A stretch of DNA of 64,000 bases from positions 62,001 to 126,000 of the forward strand of contig CAYPHY010000006.1 in NCBI GenBank assembly GCA_964410625.1, written 5' to 3'. The translations under genes were made by a program, and so were the position numbers. Origin of the DNA: CAYPHY01 sp964410625. GTDB lineage: Bacteria; Chloroflexota; Anaerolineae; Promineifilales; Promineifilaceae. A model generated the notes under the pieces. The model was not told the DNA's origin and made no database searches. It saw only the letters and a list, made by a program, of their open reading frames with translations. Of this stretch, positions 1 through 8,033 are shown piece after piece (position 1 is the stretch's first letter; each line of letters opens with the position of its first letter).

Positions 1-2
1 CC

Positions 3-2489
3 GTCCTCCACGCGCTGACCGGCCATTGGATCCTTGGCCCCTGGGAGAGCAATCTGCGGCCGACCGAACGCTGGGTGCGGCCGTATTACGAAGAAGCGCC
101 ATCCCCGGAAGGGGGCGCATACCTGCTGTTTATCGCCCGGCGCGTGTCGGCCGATGACCCTCGCTTGCAAACCACCAACCCACTGCCCCCGCCCAATCCC
201 TTCGTATTTGCGCCTTCGCCCACACCCACGGCCACGCCTGCATCCGCGACCGAGTCAAATGGCGCGGCCGTTTCACCTTCGATAGCAGTACAAACGGATG
301 TACAATCAACGGCCGCTGTGCGTGCCGAGCCGCAACCGGCCGTCACTGTCCCCACACGCAGTACAACCATCCCGCCGCAACCGGCTCCGGTCGTCCCGGC
401 CCCCTATCCCGCGCCTACGACACGGCGACCGGCCAGCAGCCGCACGCTCAGCGCCGGACTGGCTATTCTCGCCTTGCTCCTCGCCGCCATCGGCCAATCC
501 CTCTGGCGTTCTACCCCCGAAATGCCTACGGCCGGATTATGGTGGTTTGTCTTGAGTGGTTTGTCGCTGGTCGCTGCCGTTCGCGCGGCGCGGCCGTCGG
601 GTCTTGGCTTGCGACGGCCGTCCTGGGGCATCAACCCCATTCCCCGCTCCCGCTGGCTCTTGCTTCCGGCATTGCTCCTCTCGTTGATGGCCGCCGGACA
701 GGCCAACGGCCCATTAGAAACCCAACGACCTGGCTTTGCCATCTTGCTGTGGTTAGCGGCCGGTGGACTGGCCTTTGTCGGAGGAGTATGGCCGCTACCG
801 CAAGGGATTGGAAATTGGAGATTCGAGATTGGGAGAGTGAGAGAGTGGGGTAGGGCGGGGCTTCGTCGTTGGCCGGGAATCGCGGCCGTCCTCTTCCTCG
901 TCGCCCTCTTACTACGCGCCTTCAGCCTCTCCTCCATTCCCGCCATCTTCAACGGGACTGAGGCCAATATCGGTCTTGATGTGCAGGCGGTGGTCAATGG
1001 CTTCATCCGCAACCCCTTTGGAAGCGGATGGCTGACCAACCCAACATTGCCCCTTTTCTTGTTGTCGTTGCCCTTGCGCTTGTTTGGCCCTTCGGTGTTG
1101 GCCGTGCGCTTCTGGTCGCCGCTCATCGGCGCATTGACCATTGTCGCCGTTTTACTCATCGGCTGGCGTTTGTGGCGGCGCGAAGTGGGCATTGGCGCGG
1201 CCGTCCTGCTCACCGGCGCCCACTACCACCTCCACTACAGCCGCCTGGGATTGACCAACATCTGGGACCCGCTGTTCACGCTACTGGCCCTCGGCCTGAT
1301 CGCCATCGCCTGGGAAACGGCCGCTACCTCCGCCTACAAACGCCCCCTTTGGGCCTTAGCAGGGATAGCCACCGGCCTCAATGCCTACTTCTTCACCAGC
1401 TCCCATCTGTTGCCGATGATGCTCGTCGGCCTGGCCCTCCTGCTGCTCGTTTTTCACTTCCAACGAGTGCGCCAGGAAGCGATCCATATCTTCATCGCCG
1501 CGGCCGTCGCGCTGATCATTGCCCTTCCCCAACTGCTCTACTACAACGCCAACCCGGCCGTCTTCATGGAACGCGCTAATTCACTGGGCATCCTCGACAG
1601 CCACAGCGGCTGGTTGAGCCAGGAAGCGCTGCGCAGTGGTCTGAGCCAGAGCGAACTCTTCACCCGCCAATTCTGGCGGGCCGCCCTTGCCTTCAACGCC
1701 ACCCGCGATACCAGCACCGCCTATGGCCCGCCTTCCCCGCTGCTCGGTTGGGGGATGGGTGTTCTGGCTGTGCTCGGCTTTTTCTTCGCGCTGCTCCACG
1801 GCCGCCAACCCCGCTACGCCATCCTTGTCATCTGGACGGCCGTCACCATCCTCTTCGCTGGCGTCCTGCTCGAAAACCCACCCAGCAGCCACCGCCTGCT
1901 TATCGCCATGCCTGCCCTGATGCTCCTCGCCGCCATCGCTCTCTTTGAGATTGTGCGGGCAGTCGTCAGGGCACTATCGCTACGAAGCGCAACGGCCACG
2001 GCCGCCACAGCAGCCGCCACCACCAACACCCGCCTAACCGCCCGGCACTTCCTCTTGCCGGTCGTCGCCATAGCCGCCGCCCTCGCTTTGCTCGATCTCG
2101 CTTTCTACTTCGGAACCTACCAGTCCCAGCACCGCTTCGGCGACCGCAATACCGAAGTCGCCGGCCGCATGGCCGAATATCTCAATGAACTGGACAGCTC
2201 GGCCGCCAATTGGACCGCCTACTTCTACGGCCCACCCGCCATGTACGTCTCCTTTCCCACCCTGGCCTTTCTCACGCCCCAATTCCAGCCGGGCCTTAAC
2301 CTTTTCGATGTCGAGCCGGACGCCGGTCCTCTCCCTGCCGCCACGGCTCCTAACCAGGTCTACATCTTTCTCCCCGAACGCCAAAGCGAACTGCTCGCCC
2401 TGCAAGCCCAGGCCCCCAACGGCCGCCTGCAAACCTTCGACGGCTACTACAGCCGCCCCCTCTTCTTCGCCTATGAGATTGGAGATTAG
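3..2489 (+). CDS. 5'-truncated polytopic membrane protein, PMT/ArnT (GT39)-like glycosyltransferase
   Basis: The reading frame is open from the first bases of the window, so the gene starts upstream; the GTG at 75 is only the first in-window start-like codon. About 120 Pro/Thr/Ala-rich residues precede roughly a dozen hydrophobic segments. These carry the overall layout of dolichyl-phosphate-mannose/ArnT-type GT-C glycosyltransferases, which move a sugar from a lipid carrier on the outer face of the membrane. The first large extracytoplasmic loop contains FNGTEANIGLDVQAV where the family usually shows an acidic D-E pair, so the first acidic residue appears replaced by Thr. A repeat-derived stretch (806-852) encodes NWRFEIGRVREWG between membrane segments. 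The terminal codons EIGD-stop lie inside another copy of the same repeat. The acceptor sugar or protein is unknown. Confidence 0.6.
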   Translation, partial: VLHALTGHWILGPWESNLRPTERWVRPYYEEAPSPEGGAYLLFIARRVSADDPRLQTTNPLPPPNPFVFAPSPTPTATPASATESNGAAVSPSIAVQTDVQSTAAVRAEPQPAVTVPTRSTTIPPQPAPVVPAPYPAPTTRRPASSRTLSAGLAILALLLAAIGQSLWRSTPEMPTAGLWWFVLSGLSLVAAVRAARPSGLGLRRPSWGINPIPRSRWLLLPALLLSLMAAGQANGPLETQRPGFAILLWLAAGGLAFVGGVWPLPQGIGNWRFEIGRVREWGRAGLRRWPGIAAVLFLVALLLRAFSLSSIPAIFNGTEANIGLDVQAVVNGFIRNPFGSGWLTNPTLPLFLLSLPLRLFGPSVLAVRFWSPLIGALTIVAVLLIGWRLWRREVGIGAAVLLTGAHYHLHYSRLGLTNIWDPLFTLLALGLIAIAWETAATSAYKRPLWALAGIATGLNAYFFTSSHLLPMMLVGLALLLLVFHFQRVRQEAIHIFIAAAVALIIALPQLLYYNANPAVFMERANSLGILDSHSGWLSQEALRSGLSQSELFTRQFWRAALAFNATRDTSTAYGPPSPLLGWGMGVLAVLGFFFALLHGRQPRYAILVIWTAVTILFAGVLLENPPSSHRLLIAMPALMLLAAIALFEIVRAVVRALSLRSATATAATAAATTNTRLTARHFLLPVVAIAAALALLDLAFYFGTYQSQHRFGDRNTEVAGRMAEYLNELDSSAANWTAYFYGPPAMYVSFPTLAFLTPQFQPGLNLFDVEPDAGPLPAATAPNQVYIFLPERQSELLALQAQAPNGRLQTFDGYYSRPLFFAYEIGD
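806..852 (+). repeat. Family A repeat arm (GAGATT/GAGACT words) inside a coding region
   Basis: A run of 7-9 bp words such as GGAGATT, CGAGATT and GGGAGAGTGAGAGAGT is read in frame by the glycosyltransferase-like gene. It matches the intergenic family A repeats found elsewhere in the window but only one arm is present. Confidence 0.6.
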
Positions 2490-2572
2490 AGATTGGAGAC
2501 TAGAGATTGAGAGACTAAGAGACTAAGCGACTAATCACTCTCCACTCGTCAATCTCCACTCCCCACTCCCCA
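2473..2572. repeat. Family A repeat plus CACTCTCCACT-type word array
   Basis: The array of GAGATTGGAGATTAG and GAGACTAAGAGACTAAGC words begins within the last codons of the upstream gene and supplies its TAG stop. It is followed by CACTCTCCACTCGTC and CTCCACTCCCC words of a second type. Confidence 0.75.
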
Positions 2573-2633
2573 CGATTCCCCATAGACATCCGCCCCGAAA
2601 TGAGATAAGATCAGTCCATAGAAATCAGTTGCG

Positions 2634-4085
2634 ATGACACCTGAGTCCGAGATGCAGCAAACCGATCCCGCCGATATTACCAGCCATCCGCCGCCAACTT
2701 CGGCCGAACCCGTGTTGCATGCTGTCGAGACAGATTCCCCCCCCTGGAACCGCACCACCAAAGTCATTGTCGCCGTGGGTGCTTTGCTCTTCTTCATCCT
2801 ACTCGCTTGGCGCTTCCAATCGCTGATCGCCATGCTTGTTCTCGCCCTGATGCTGGCCTATATCCTCAACCCGCTGATCAATGTCATTGATAAAGAACTC
2901 AATCTGCGCCGGGGGCCAGTCATCACGCTTGTCTATTTGCTGGTTGCCGCGGCCGTCATTTGGGGCTTCATCAATCTCGGCGTCGCCATTTTCCAGCAGA
3001 CCCAGGACTTAATCCGTCTGGCTCCGAGCCTCATCCAACAAGCCACCGAACTAATCGAATCTATTACCGGCCGCACCGAACCCATCATCATCGGCCCCAT
3101 CACCATTGATCCCCTCGTTATCCCCTGGGAGCAACTCAGCGCCCAGCTACTAAACATCCTCGAACCTACCTTAAGCCAAAGCGGTCAGATATTAACTCGC
3201 CTTGCCACCTCCACCTTCCGCGTCATCACCAACGCCCTCTTCATCTTCCTCATCTCCATCTACATTGCCAACGAACTTCCCCGTTTTGGCGAATACGTCC
3301 GCCGCTTCGCTGAAACCCCCGGCTACGGCCGCGACGCCGAAGAACTGATGCGCCGCCTCGGTCCCATCTGGGGCGCGTACCTGCGCGGTCAGGTTCTCCT
3401 CGCCCTGATCATCTTCCTCATCGTCTGGATTGGCCTGACTATCCTCGGCGTCAACAATGCCCTCGCCCTCGGCGCACTGGCCGGACTGCTCGAATTTGTC
3501 CCGACGCTCGGCCCGATCATCAGCGCGGCCGTTGCCATCATCGTCACCTTCTTCCAACCCGACAACATCGTCCTCGGCTACACGCTGGTCCCCTGGCAAC
3601 ACGCTCTGCTGGTGCTTGGCTTAATGGTAATCGTTCAGCAACTTGAAAACATCCTCCTCGTCCCCCGCATTCTCGGTGGCGCGTTAGACCTGCACCCGCT
3701 GATCGTTATCGTCGGCGTCATCATGGGCGCATCCATCGCCGGAATCCTCGGCGCTGTCCTTGCTGCCCCTGTCATCGCCTCGCTGCGACTCTTCGGCCGC
3801 TACGCCTGGCACAAACTCTTCGACCTTCCCCCCTTCCCAGACACGCCCAAATCTGAGACCTCCTCCAATACCTTCGCTCTCATCCTTCTCTACGAACGCG
3901 GCCGCGCCTGGCTAACCCACCTCCGCACGCCAATGAATAATGAGACAATGAACAATGAGGCAATGAACAATGAGACAATGAACAATGAGACAATGAACAA
4001 TGAGACAATGAACAATGAGGCAATGAACAATGAGGCAATGAACAATGAGACAATGAACAATGAGACAATGAACAATGAAGGATGA
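2634..4085 (+). CDS. AI-2E family transporter (PerM/TqsA-like permease) with repeat-derived C-terminal tail
   Basis: The protein has an N-terminal polar segment, then the paired hydrophobic helices, a central amphipathic region (about residues 110-190) and a C-terminal block of membrane helices typical of the AI-2E/PerM family. Family members export or take up small molecules such as autoinducer-2, or act as Na+/H+ antiporters; the substrate cannot be told here. The conserved body ends near residue 430. The last ~50 residues are ten pentapeptides of the form MNNET or MNNEA, encoded by 15-bp tandem repeats, and are unlikely to belong to the family fold. The start was taken as the ATG at 2634; no strong ribosome binding site is seen. 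Confidence 0.85.
   Translation: MTPESEMQQTDPADITSHPPPTSAEPVLHAVETDSPPWNRTTKVIVAVGALLFFILLAWRFQSLIAMLVLALMLAYILNPLINVIDKELNLRRGPVITLVYLLVAAAVIWGFINLGVAIFQQTQDLIRLAPSLIQQATELIESITGRTEPIIIGPITIDPLVIPWEQLSAQLLNILEPTLSQSGQILTRLATSTFRVITNALFIFLISIYIANELPRFGEYVRRFAETPGYGRDAEELMRRLGPIWGAYLRGQVLLALIIFLIVWIGLTILGVNNALALGALAGLLEFVPTLGPIISAAVAIIVTFFQPDNIVLGYTLVPWQHALLVLGLMVIVQQLENILLVPRILGGALDLHPLIVIVGVIMGASIAGILGAVLAAPVIASLRLFGRYAWHKLFDLPPFPDTPKSETSSNTFALILLYERGRAWLTHLRTPMNNETMNNEAMNNETMNNETMNNETMNNEAMNNEAMNNETMNNETMNNEG
3933..4083 (+). repeat. 15-bp tandem repeat (AATGAACAATGAGAC-type) encoding an MNNE(T/A) tail
   Basis: About ten near-identical 15-bp units run head to tail, varying only at GAGACA versus GAGGCA. 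Because 15 is a multiple of three the array stays open and encodes MNNET/MNNEA pentapeptides. The stop codon follows directly. Confidence 0.9.
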
Positions 4086-4094
4086 AGGGTGAGC

Positions 4095-4868
4095 TTATGG
4101 GTGGTGCAAAATGGTGTATAGGGAGAGGTTGCCTTCGCGGCCGTCGCTGTGGAATTGGCGCAAAATGGTCAGGCCCGCCTCGGCAGCCATTTGGGCAACG
4201 GCCGCCTCGTCAATCATCGCCACATAGCGCAACCCCTGGCCTTCGCGCTCCCAACTGAGCAGATAATCCCCCGGCTCAACATCGGCCGCATCCAGCCCCA
4301 CCAACGACCAGTCGCGCAGCTTGCGCCGTTGGCGTTCGTTGGTCAAAAATTGCCAGGTGGCGAGAAATAGGCGGCCGTCCGGCTGCAGATGTTCTGCCAT
4401 CTCGCGCAACAGGCGCAGGCGGTTGGCATAGCCCGGTATGTGGTGCAATGCTGCCAGACAGGCTACTACATCAAATTCTCCCAACCCCGCCAGGCAACCC
4501 GGCTGGACAAGATCGCACTGAAAAAAGACGCCTGGCCCCGATTGACGTGCAATCGCCAACAGGCGTTCGGAGAAGTCGATGCCGGTGTAGTGGAGGTCAT
4601 TGGGAGACTGAGAGACTGGGAGACTGGGAGACTGCATGGGTTTAATCTCCTGGTCTCCCACTCTCCCAGTCTCCTGCTGCAGAAAGCGGCCGAAGCGGCC
4701 GTCGCCGCAGCCGACGTCCAGTACAGTGGATGTGTGGGGAGGGAGGGCTTTGAGTAGTTGGTGAAAGCCGGGTTGCGGCCGTGAACGGCTATCGGAAAAG
4801 GAGCTGCCAAACTGCTCATAAAACGCCTGATTGAGCGCGACCAATTGGCTAACGGTTGCGGGGTTCAT
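4095..4868 (-). CDS. Class I SAM-dependent methyltransferase with a repeat-derived insertion
   Basis: The SAM-binding motif I reads VLDVGCGDGRFGRF, followed by an acidic motif II in GIDFSERLL, FDVVACLAALHHI as motif III/IV, and a C-terminal half typical of Methyltransf_11/25 proteins. The substrate is unknown. Between motifs I and II, about 25 residues (GDQEIKPMQSPSLPVSQSP region) are encoded by a two-armed family A repeat (4602-4676), so the loop after beta-strand 1 has probably been expanded by repeat insertion. The start is the ATG at 4868, ten bases after the kinase gene stop, rather than an upstream start inside that gene; no good Shine-Dalgarno is visible, which suggests coupling to the kinase gene. 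Confidence 0.85.
   Translation of the reverse strand: MNPATVSQLVALNQAFYEQFGSSFSDSRSRPQPGFHQLLKALPPHTSTVLDVGCGDGRFGRFLQQETGRVGDQEIKPMQSPSLPVSQSPNDLHYTGIDFSERLLAIARQSGPGVFFQCDLVQPGCLAGLGEFDVVACLAALHHIPGYANRLRLLREMAEHLQPDGRLFLATWQFLTNERQRRKLRDWSLVGLDAADVEPGDYLLSWEREGQGLRYVAMIDEAAVAQMAAEAGLTILRQFHSDGREGNLSLYTILHHP
4602..4676. repeat. Family A two-armed palindromic repeat inside the methyltransferase gene
   Basis: The left arm repeats GGGAGACTGAGAGACTG and the right arm repeats CTCCTGGTCTCCCACTCTC, so transcripts could fold into a long imperfect hairpin. Its length keeps the host reading frame open. Confidence 0.8.
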
Positions 4869-4878
4869 CGGAAGGCAC

Positions 4879-5730
4879 TCAAAAGCCGAAGCGGCGCAGC
4901 GTTTGTTCGACGGCCGCCAGATAGCTGCCGCCAAACAGGCGCACATGGATCAGCAGTGGATAGAGATTGTAGAGGTGGCGACGTTCCTCGAAGAAGCCGG
5001 GAGCAATCGGCCGTTGCTCGTGATAACGCTCGAAAAAGGGGCGGCCGAAGGTATCGAAGAGGGTGATGAAAGCCAGCTCAATTTCCGGGTCAGCGTAGTA
5101 AATGGCGGGGTCGAGGAAGGCGGTGATGCGGCCGTTGGTGGCAAGCACATTCGTCGTCCAGACGTCACCATGAATTAACGAAGGGCGTTCTGATTCGCGT
5201 AGCCATTTGTCGAGCTGTTGGCTGAGGCGATCAAGGCGTTGAGCGGTGTGGGTTGGCAGGCGGCCGCTATCTACCCCTTCCCAGACGATATATTGTAATC
5301 GTTGGTCGCGAAAAAACGCTAACCAGGAGGCGTTTGGGGTGTTGGGTTGGTGCAGCCCACCGATGAGCGTGTCCCGTTCCAGCCCGTAGGAGGGGGCAGT
5401 GATTGCGTGTAGCGCAGCGAGGAGATCGGCCGCGTGTTCTTCAGCGGAGGCACTAAAATGGCTCTCGCCGCGAATGTACTCCATCAACAGCAAATGGTCG
5501 CTACTGTGGACAACGGCCGGAACGGGCAGGGGGGAATGCTCGGCCAGATAGCGGAGCATGAAGGCTTCGATTGCCAGTTTTGGTTGTGGGCTTTCATCTA
5601 CTTTGGCGACGAGGGTGCTGCCGTCCTTTGCTTGCACGCGATAGACCTGACCGATGCAACCGCCGCTGAGTGGCGTGATGTCAATGACCGGCTGCCCCAA
5701 TTGTTGCTCAACTTCACGGCGGAGTTCCAT
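4879..5730 (-). CDS. Fructosamine kinase family protein (FN3K/YniA-like)
   Basis: The protein has a protein-kinase-like small-molecule kinase fold. It shows a glycine-rich loop LSGGCIGQVYRV, an invariant-type Lys in LVAKVDE, the catalytic HGDVWTTN loop and the metal-binding FLDPA motif, in the usual order and spacing of fructosamine-3-kinases. These enzymes phosphorylate glycated amines or proteins so that the sugar falls off. The length of about 283 residues is normal. The ATG at 5730 was chosen because it leaves the family's usual short N-terminus and lies just after the upstream stop (TGA-C-ATG); an ATG at 5754 is possible. It is probably co-transcribed with the methyltransferase. Confidence 0.85.
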   Translation of the reverse strand: MELRREVEQQLGQPVIDITPLSGGCIGQVYRVQAKDGSTLVAKVDESPQPKLAIEAFMLRYLAEHSPLPVPAVVHSSDHLLLMEYIRGESHFSASAEEHAADLLAALHAITAPSYGLERDTLIGGLHQPNTPNASWLAFFRDQRLQYIVWEGVDSGRLPTHTAQRLDRLSQQLDKWLRESERPSLIHGDVWTTNVLATNGRITAFLDPAIYYADPEIELAFITLFDTFGRPFFERYHEQRPIAPGFFEERRHLYNLYPLLIHVRLFGGSYLAAVEQTLRRFGF

Positions 5731-5731
5731 G

Positions 5732-6427
5732 TCACTGCGCTGCTTCCGACCCATAGATGGCTAGATTATCAAAGCTGACTTGCAAATTGCTGTCGCCGAA
5801 TGTTCCCGCATCCAGGCCAATCGTCCCGGAGGCATAGGTGGCGTCGGTGGCCTCTTGCAGCAATACATCATTGGCGTAAACAGTGATCAATGATCCGCTG
5901 GCGATGACCTTCAGGCGGTTGACGGCGTTGAGGCCCTGGTTGATAGCGGCCGATGTCGTCCAATCGGAGGAGAGGCGTGTCCATGTGCCATCGGCATTGC
6001 GCCGTTCGAGTATGAAATGACCGTCGCCGGTAATCTCAAAGCGATAAAACTGGTCGTTGTCCTGCATTCGAAAGAGGACGCCATAGCTGCTGTCAGGTGT
6101 GCCGCTATTTTGGTGCGCATCTACTTCCAGCACGAAGTCGGAGAATGTTTGGTCACGCAGGGTGGCAAATTGGACGGTGTTGGGAGTCTTCACGTTAATC
6201 ACCAGTTGCTCGTTGACAATGCCGCTGCCGCCCAGATCATCCCCTTCCAGAAACCAGTTGCCGGTTTGGGCCGGGATAAAGGCATCTTGATAGAGCGCGG
6301 TATTGCCGCCCACCGTGCCAACGGGCAGATCGGCACAAGCGACCGTGACGCCAAGCAGCAATAATACCGACAACCAGATGTATGGTTGGTGGCGCGAATT
6401 AATACAGCGGATAACGCTTGGGATCAT
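5732..6427 (-). CDS. Lipoprotein with a LamG/DUF1080-like beta-sandwich domain
   Basis: A hydrophobic signal segment ends in a lipobox (LLLGVTVAC), which predicts a membrane-anchored extracytoplasmic protein. The mature region (residues 45-225) looks like a jelly-roll concanavalin-type domain, with motifs SSYGVLFRMQDNDQFYRFEI and GTIGLDAGTF typical of 3-keto-disaccharide hydrolase/LamG folds that bind sugars. No catalytic residues are identified. The start ATG overlaps the stop of the preceding paralogue (ATGA), pointing to translational coupling and tandem duplication. Confidence 0.7.
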   Translation of the reverse strand: MIPSVIRCINSRHQPYIWLSVLLLLGVTVACADLPVGTVGGNTALYQDAFIPAQTGNWFLEGDDLGGSGIVNEQLVINVKTPNTVQFATLRDQTFSDFVLEVDAHQNSGTPDSSYGVLFRMQDNDQFYRFEITGDGHFILERRNADGTWTRLSSDWTTSAAINQGLNAVNRLKVIASGSLITVYANDVLLQEATDATYASGTIGLDAGTFGDSNLQVSFDNLAIYGSEAAQ

Positions 6428-7131
6428 GGTGCGGTGACACGGAAGTTATCGAACTCGACGACGGCCGTTCCTGCTTCCAACGTGCTGACGCCCAACCCCA
6501 CATCCCCGACGACAAAGGTGGGATCGGTGACGGCCGGTTGGGGCATCCCATTAATGGTCAGGCTGAGTTCATTGCCGACGCAGCGAACCTCCAGGCGATT
6601 GCCGGCCGCCCCCCGGTTGATCGCTTCGGAGGGTTGGTACTGGTTGTCGGCCGTCAGGTAGATGACCTGTTCACTGCCGCTCTGGTATTTGCCAATGGCG
6701 TAATAACCATCGCCGCTAATCAGGAATAGATAGAAGTTTTCGGGGTCTTGATAGCGGCAGATGACGCCATAGGCATTGTTGTCTGGGCCGCTGATCTGCT
6801 GCGCGTCAACTGTGATCACCACATCGTCAAAGCTACGCTCCGGATTGCTCCACCACAGCGAACCAACCTGACTGGTGGAGAGTTGCATCACGCCGCTGGT
6901 GACGGCCGCCACTGCCCCGCCGCGATTGTAGAGCACCCAGCCACAATCCTCTTCGCCACTGAAATCATCGGCAAAGAGGACGCCCTCGCCGGTACATAGA
7001 TCGGCCGTTTCCGCGGTCGAAAGCCGGCAGGCGGCCAGCACCATTCCACCGACTAGCAGTAAGAGGAGTAGCGCCAGGCGGCTGGCCGGTTTATTGGCTG
7101 ATTTTTGTCGCGGGGCGGCCGTCTCGTTCAT
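6424..7131 (-). CDS. Lipoprotein, paralogue of the downstream gene (LamG/DUF1080-like)
   Basis: The N-terminus is a basic stretch followed by LALLLLLLVGGMVLAAC, a clear lipoprotein signal. The mature domain shares the plan of the next gene: NAYGVICRYQDPENFYLFLI matches SYGVLFRMQDNDQFYRFEI, and VGDVGLGVSTLEAG matches SGTIGLDAGTFGD. It is probably a carbohydrate-binding surface protein of unknown ligand. Its 5' end overlaps the small upstream gene by 41 bases. Confidence 0.7.
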   Translation of the reverse strand: MNETAAPRQKSANKPASRLALLLLLLVGGMVLAACRLSTAETADLCTGEGVLFADDFSGEEDCGWVLYNRGGAVAAVTSGVMQLSTSQVGSLWWSNPERSFDDVVITVDAQQISGPDNNAYGVICRYQDPENFYLFLISGDGYYAIGKYQSGSEQVIYLTADNQYQPSEAINRGAAGNRLEVRCVGNELSLTINGMPQPAVTDPTFVVGDVGLGVSTLEAGTAVVEFDNFRVTAP

Positions 7132-7261
7132 CTAGCTGCTTTTCCAGCGATTGGATTTGTTCGCGCAGATTGGGTTGTTGCCGGGCAATCAGAAAGTACA
7201 AAATGATCATGATCAACCATAGGGCAATGACCACCGTGGCAATAAGCAAAAGCGAATTCAT
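7091..7261 (-). CDS. Small single-span membrane protein with C-terminal coiled coil (CcmD-like)
   Basis: The product is 56 residues: a transmembrane helix (LLLIATVVIALWLIMIILYFL) followed by a charged, coiled-coil-like stretch (LREQIQSLEKQLDERDG). This layout resembles CcmD-type helper peptides of heme export, but no other ccm genes are present, so the role is open. The ATG at 7261 is preceded by a good GGAG Shine-Dalgarno five bases upstream, better than the ORF-extending start at 7309. Confidence 0.55.
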   Translation of the reverse strand: MNSLLLIATVVIALWLIMIILYFLIARQQPNLREQIQSLEKQLDERDGRPATKISQ

Positions 7262-7371
7262 AACTGCTCCACTGTAGGGATAAACCTCTGGTTTATCCGG
7301 GTGCTCCAATTATAGGACAATCCAGAGGATTGTCGCTACCGGTTTAGGGGATTGTAATATTCGTCGGCCGT

Positions 7372-7935
7372 TTATGCCAGCGTATCCCACAGGGGTTCTG
7401 GTATGCCACGAGAGAGATTCTCATAACGGGCCATGATGAAGAGCGCGTCGGAGAGGCGGTTGAGATAGCGGATGACATAGGGGCCGACCGCCTCCTCGCG
7501 GGAGAGGGCGATCACATCCCGTTCGGCACGACGGCAAACGGTGCGGGCGACGTGGAGTTGCGCGGCCGAGAGGCTGCCACCGGGGAGGATGAAGTTGTCG
7601 AGGCGGCCGACGGTGGGGGTCAACTCATCGAGCAACTGTTCCAGACGTTCGACGTGGCGGGCGGCAATTTGCGGCAGGGCATAGCGTTCCTTATCTTCTT
7701 CGAGGAAGCAGAGGTCGGAGCCGAGGTGGAAGAGTTCGTTTTGAATTTCGGGGATGACGGCCGCCAGTCGTTCGCTGAGGCCAATTGCCAGGGCGACGCC
7801 GAGATGGGAGTTTAGCTCGTCCACAGTGCCATAGGCGGTGACGCGCAGGGATTCTTTGGGAACCCGCTGTCCGCCGCCGAGTGCGGTCGTTCCTTCATCT
7901 CCGGTTTTGGTGTAGATTTTGGTTAGTCTAGGCAT
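7372..7935 (-). CDS. pduO: PduO-type cob(I)alamin adenosyltransferase
   Basis: The enzyme transfers the adenosyl group of ATP to cob(I)alamin to make coenzyme B12 in the cytoplasm. Family hallmarks are present throughout: the ATP-binding N-terminus KIYTKTGDEGTTALGGG, YGTVDELNSHLG, LDNFILPGG, ARTVCRRAERD and YLNRLSDALFIMARYEN. The length of 187 residues is full. It is the last gene of the minus-strand run that begins at the cobalamin riboswitch near 15.2 kb, 86 bases after the ECF ATPase gene. Adenosylating freshly imported B12 would complete that pathway. Confidence 0.93.
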   Translation of the reverse strand: MPRLTKIYTKTGDEGTTALGGGQRVPKESLRVTAYGTVDELNSHLGVALAIGLSERLAAVIPEIQNELFHLGSDLCFLEEDKERYALPQIAARHVERLEQLLDELTPTVGRLDNFILPGGSLSAAQLHVARTVCRRAERDVIALSREEAVGPYVIRYLNRLSDALFIMARYENLSRGIPEPLWDTLA

Positions 7936-7939
7936 GTCT

Positions 7940-8033
7940 AATGGTTAATTGTGAATGGTCAATTGTGAATTGTCAACTGTGGGGAAGAAGGGTTACGCTG
8001 ATGACGCGGATGAAACGCAGATTACGCGGATTT
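7940..8033. repeat. AATTGTGAATGGTCAATTG words and GCAGATTACGCGGAT (family D) words
   Basis: Two word arrays are adjacent: AATTGTGAATGGTCAATTGTG, then GACGCGGATGAAACGCAG and ATTACGCGGATTTTATCC. The second supplies the last codons and stop (IKSA-stop) of the EcfA gene on the minus strand. Confidence 0.65.

Noticed and set aside
404..1213. Long minus-strand frame opposite the first gene
   Set aside because: It is a shadow of the glycosyltransferase-like gene, basic and Pro/Arg-rich with no coherent domain.
3933..4083. Possible CRISPR-like array
   Set aside because: The 15-bp units are directly adjacent with no spacers and lie in frame in a coding region.
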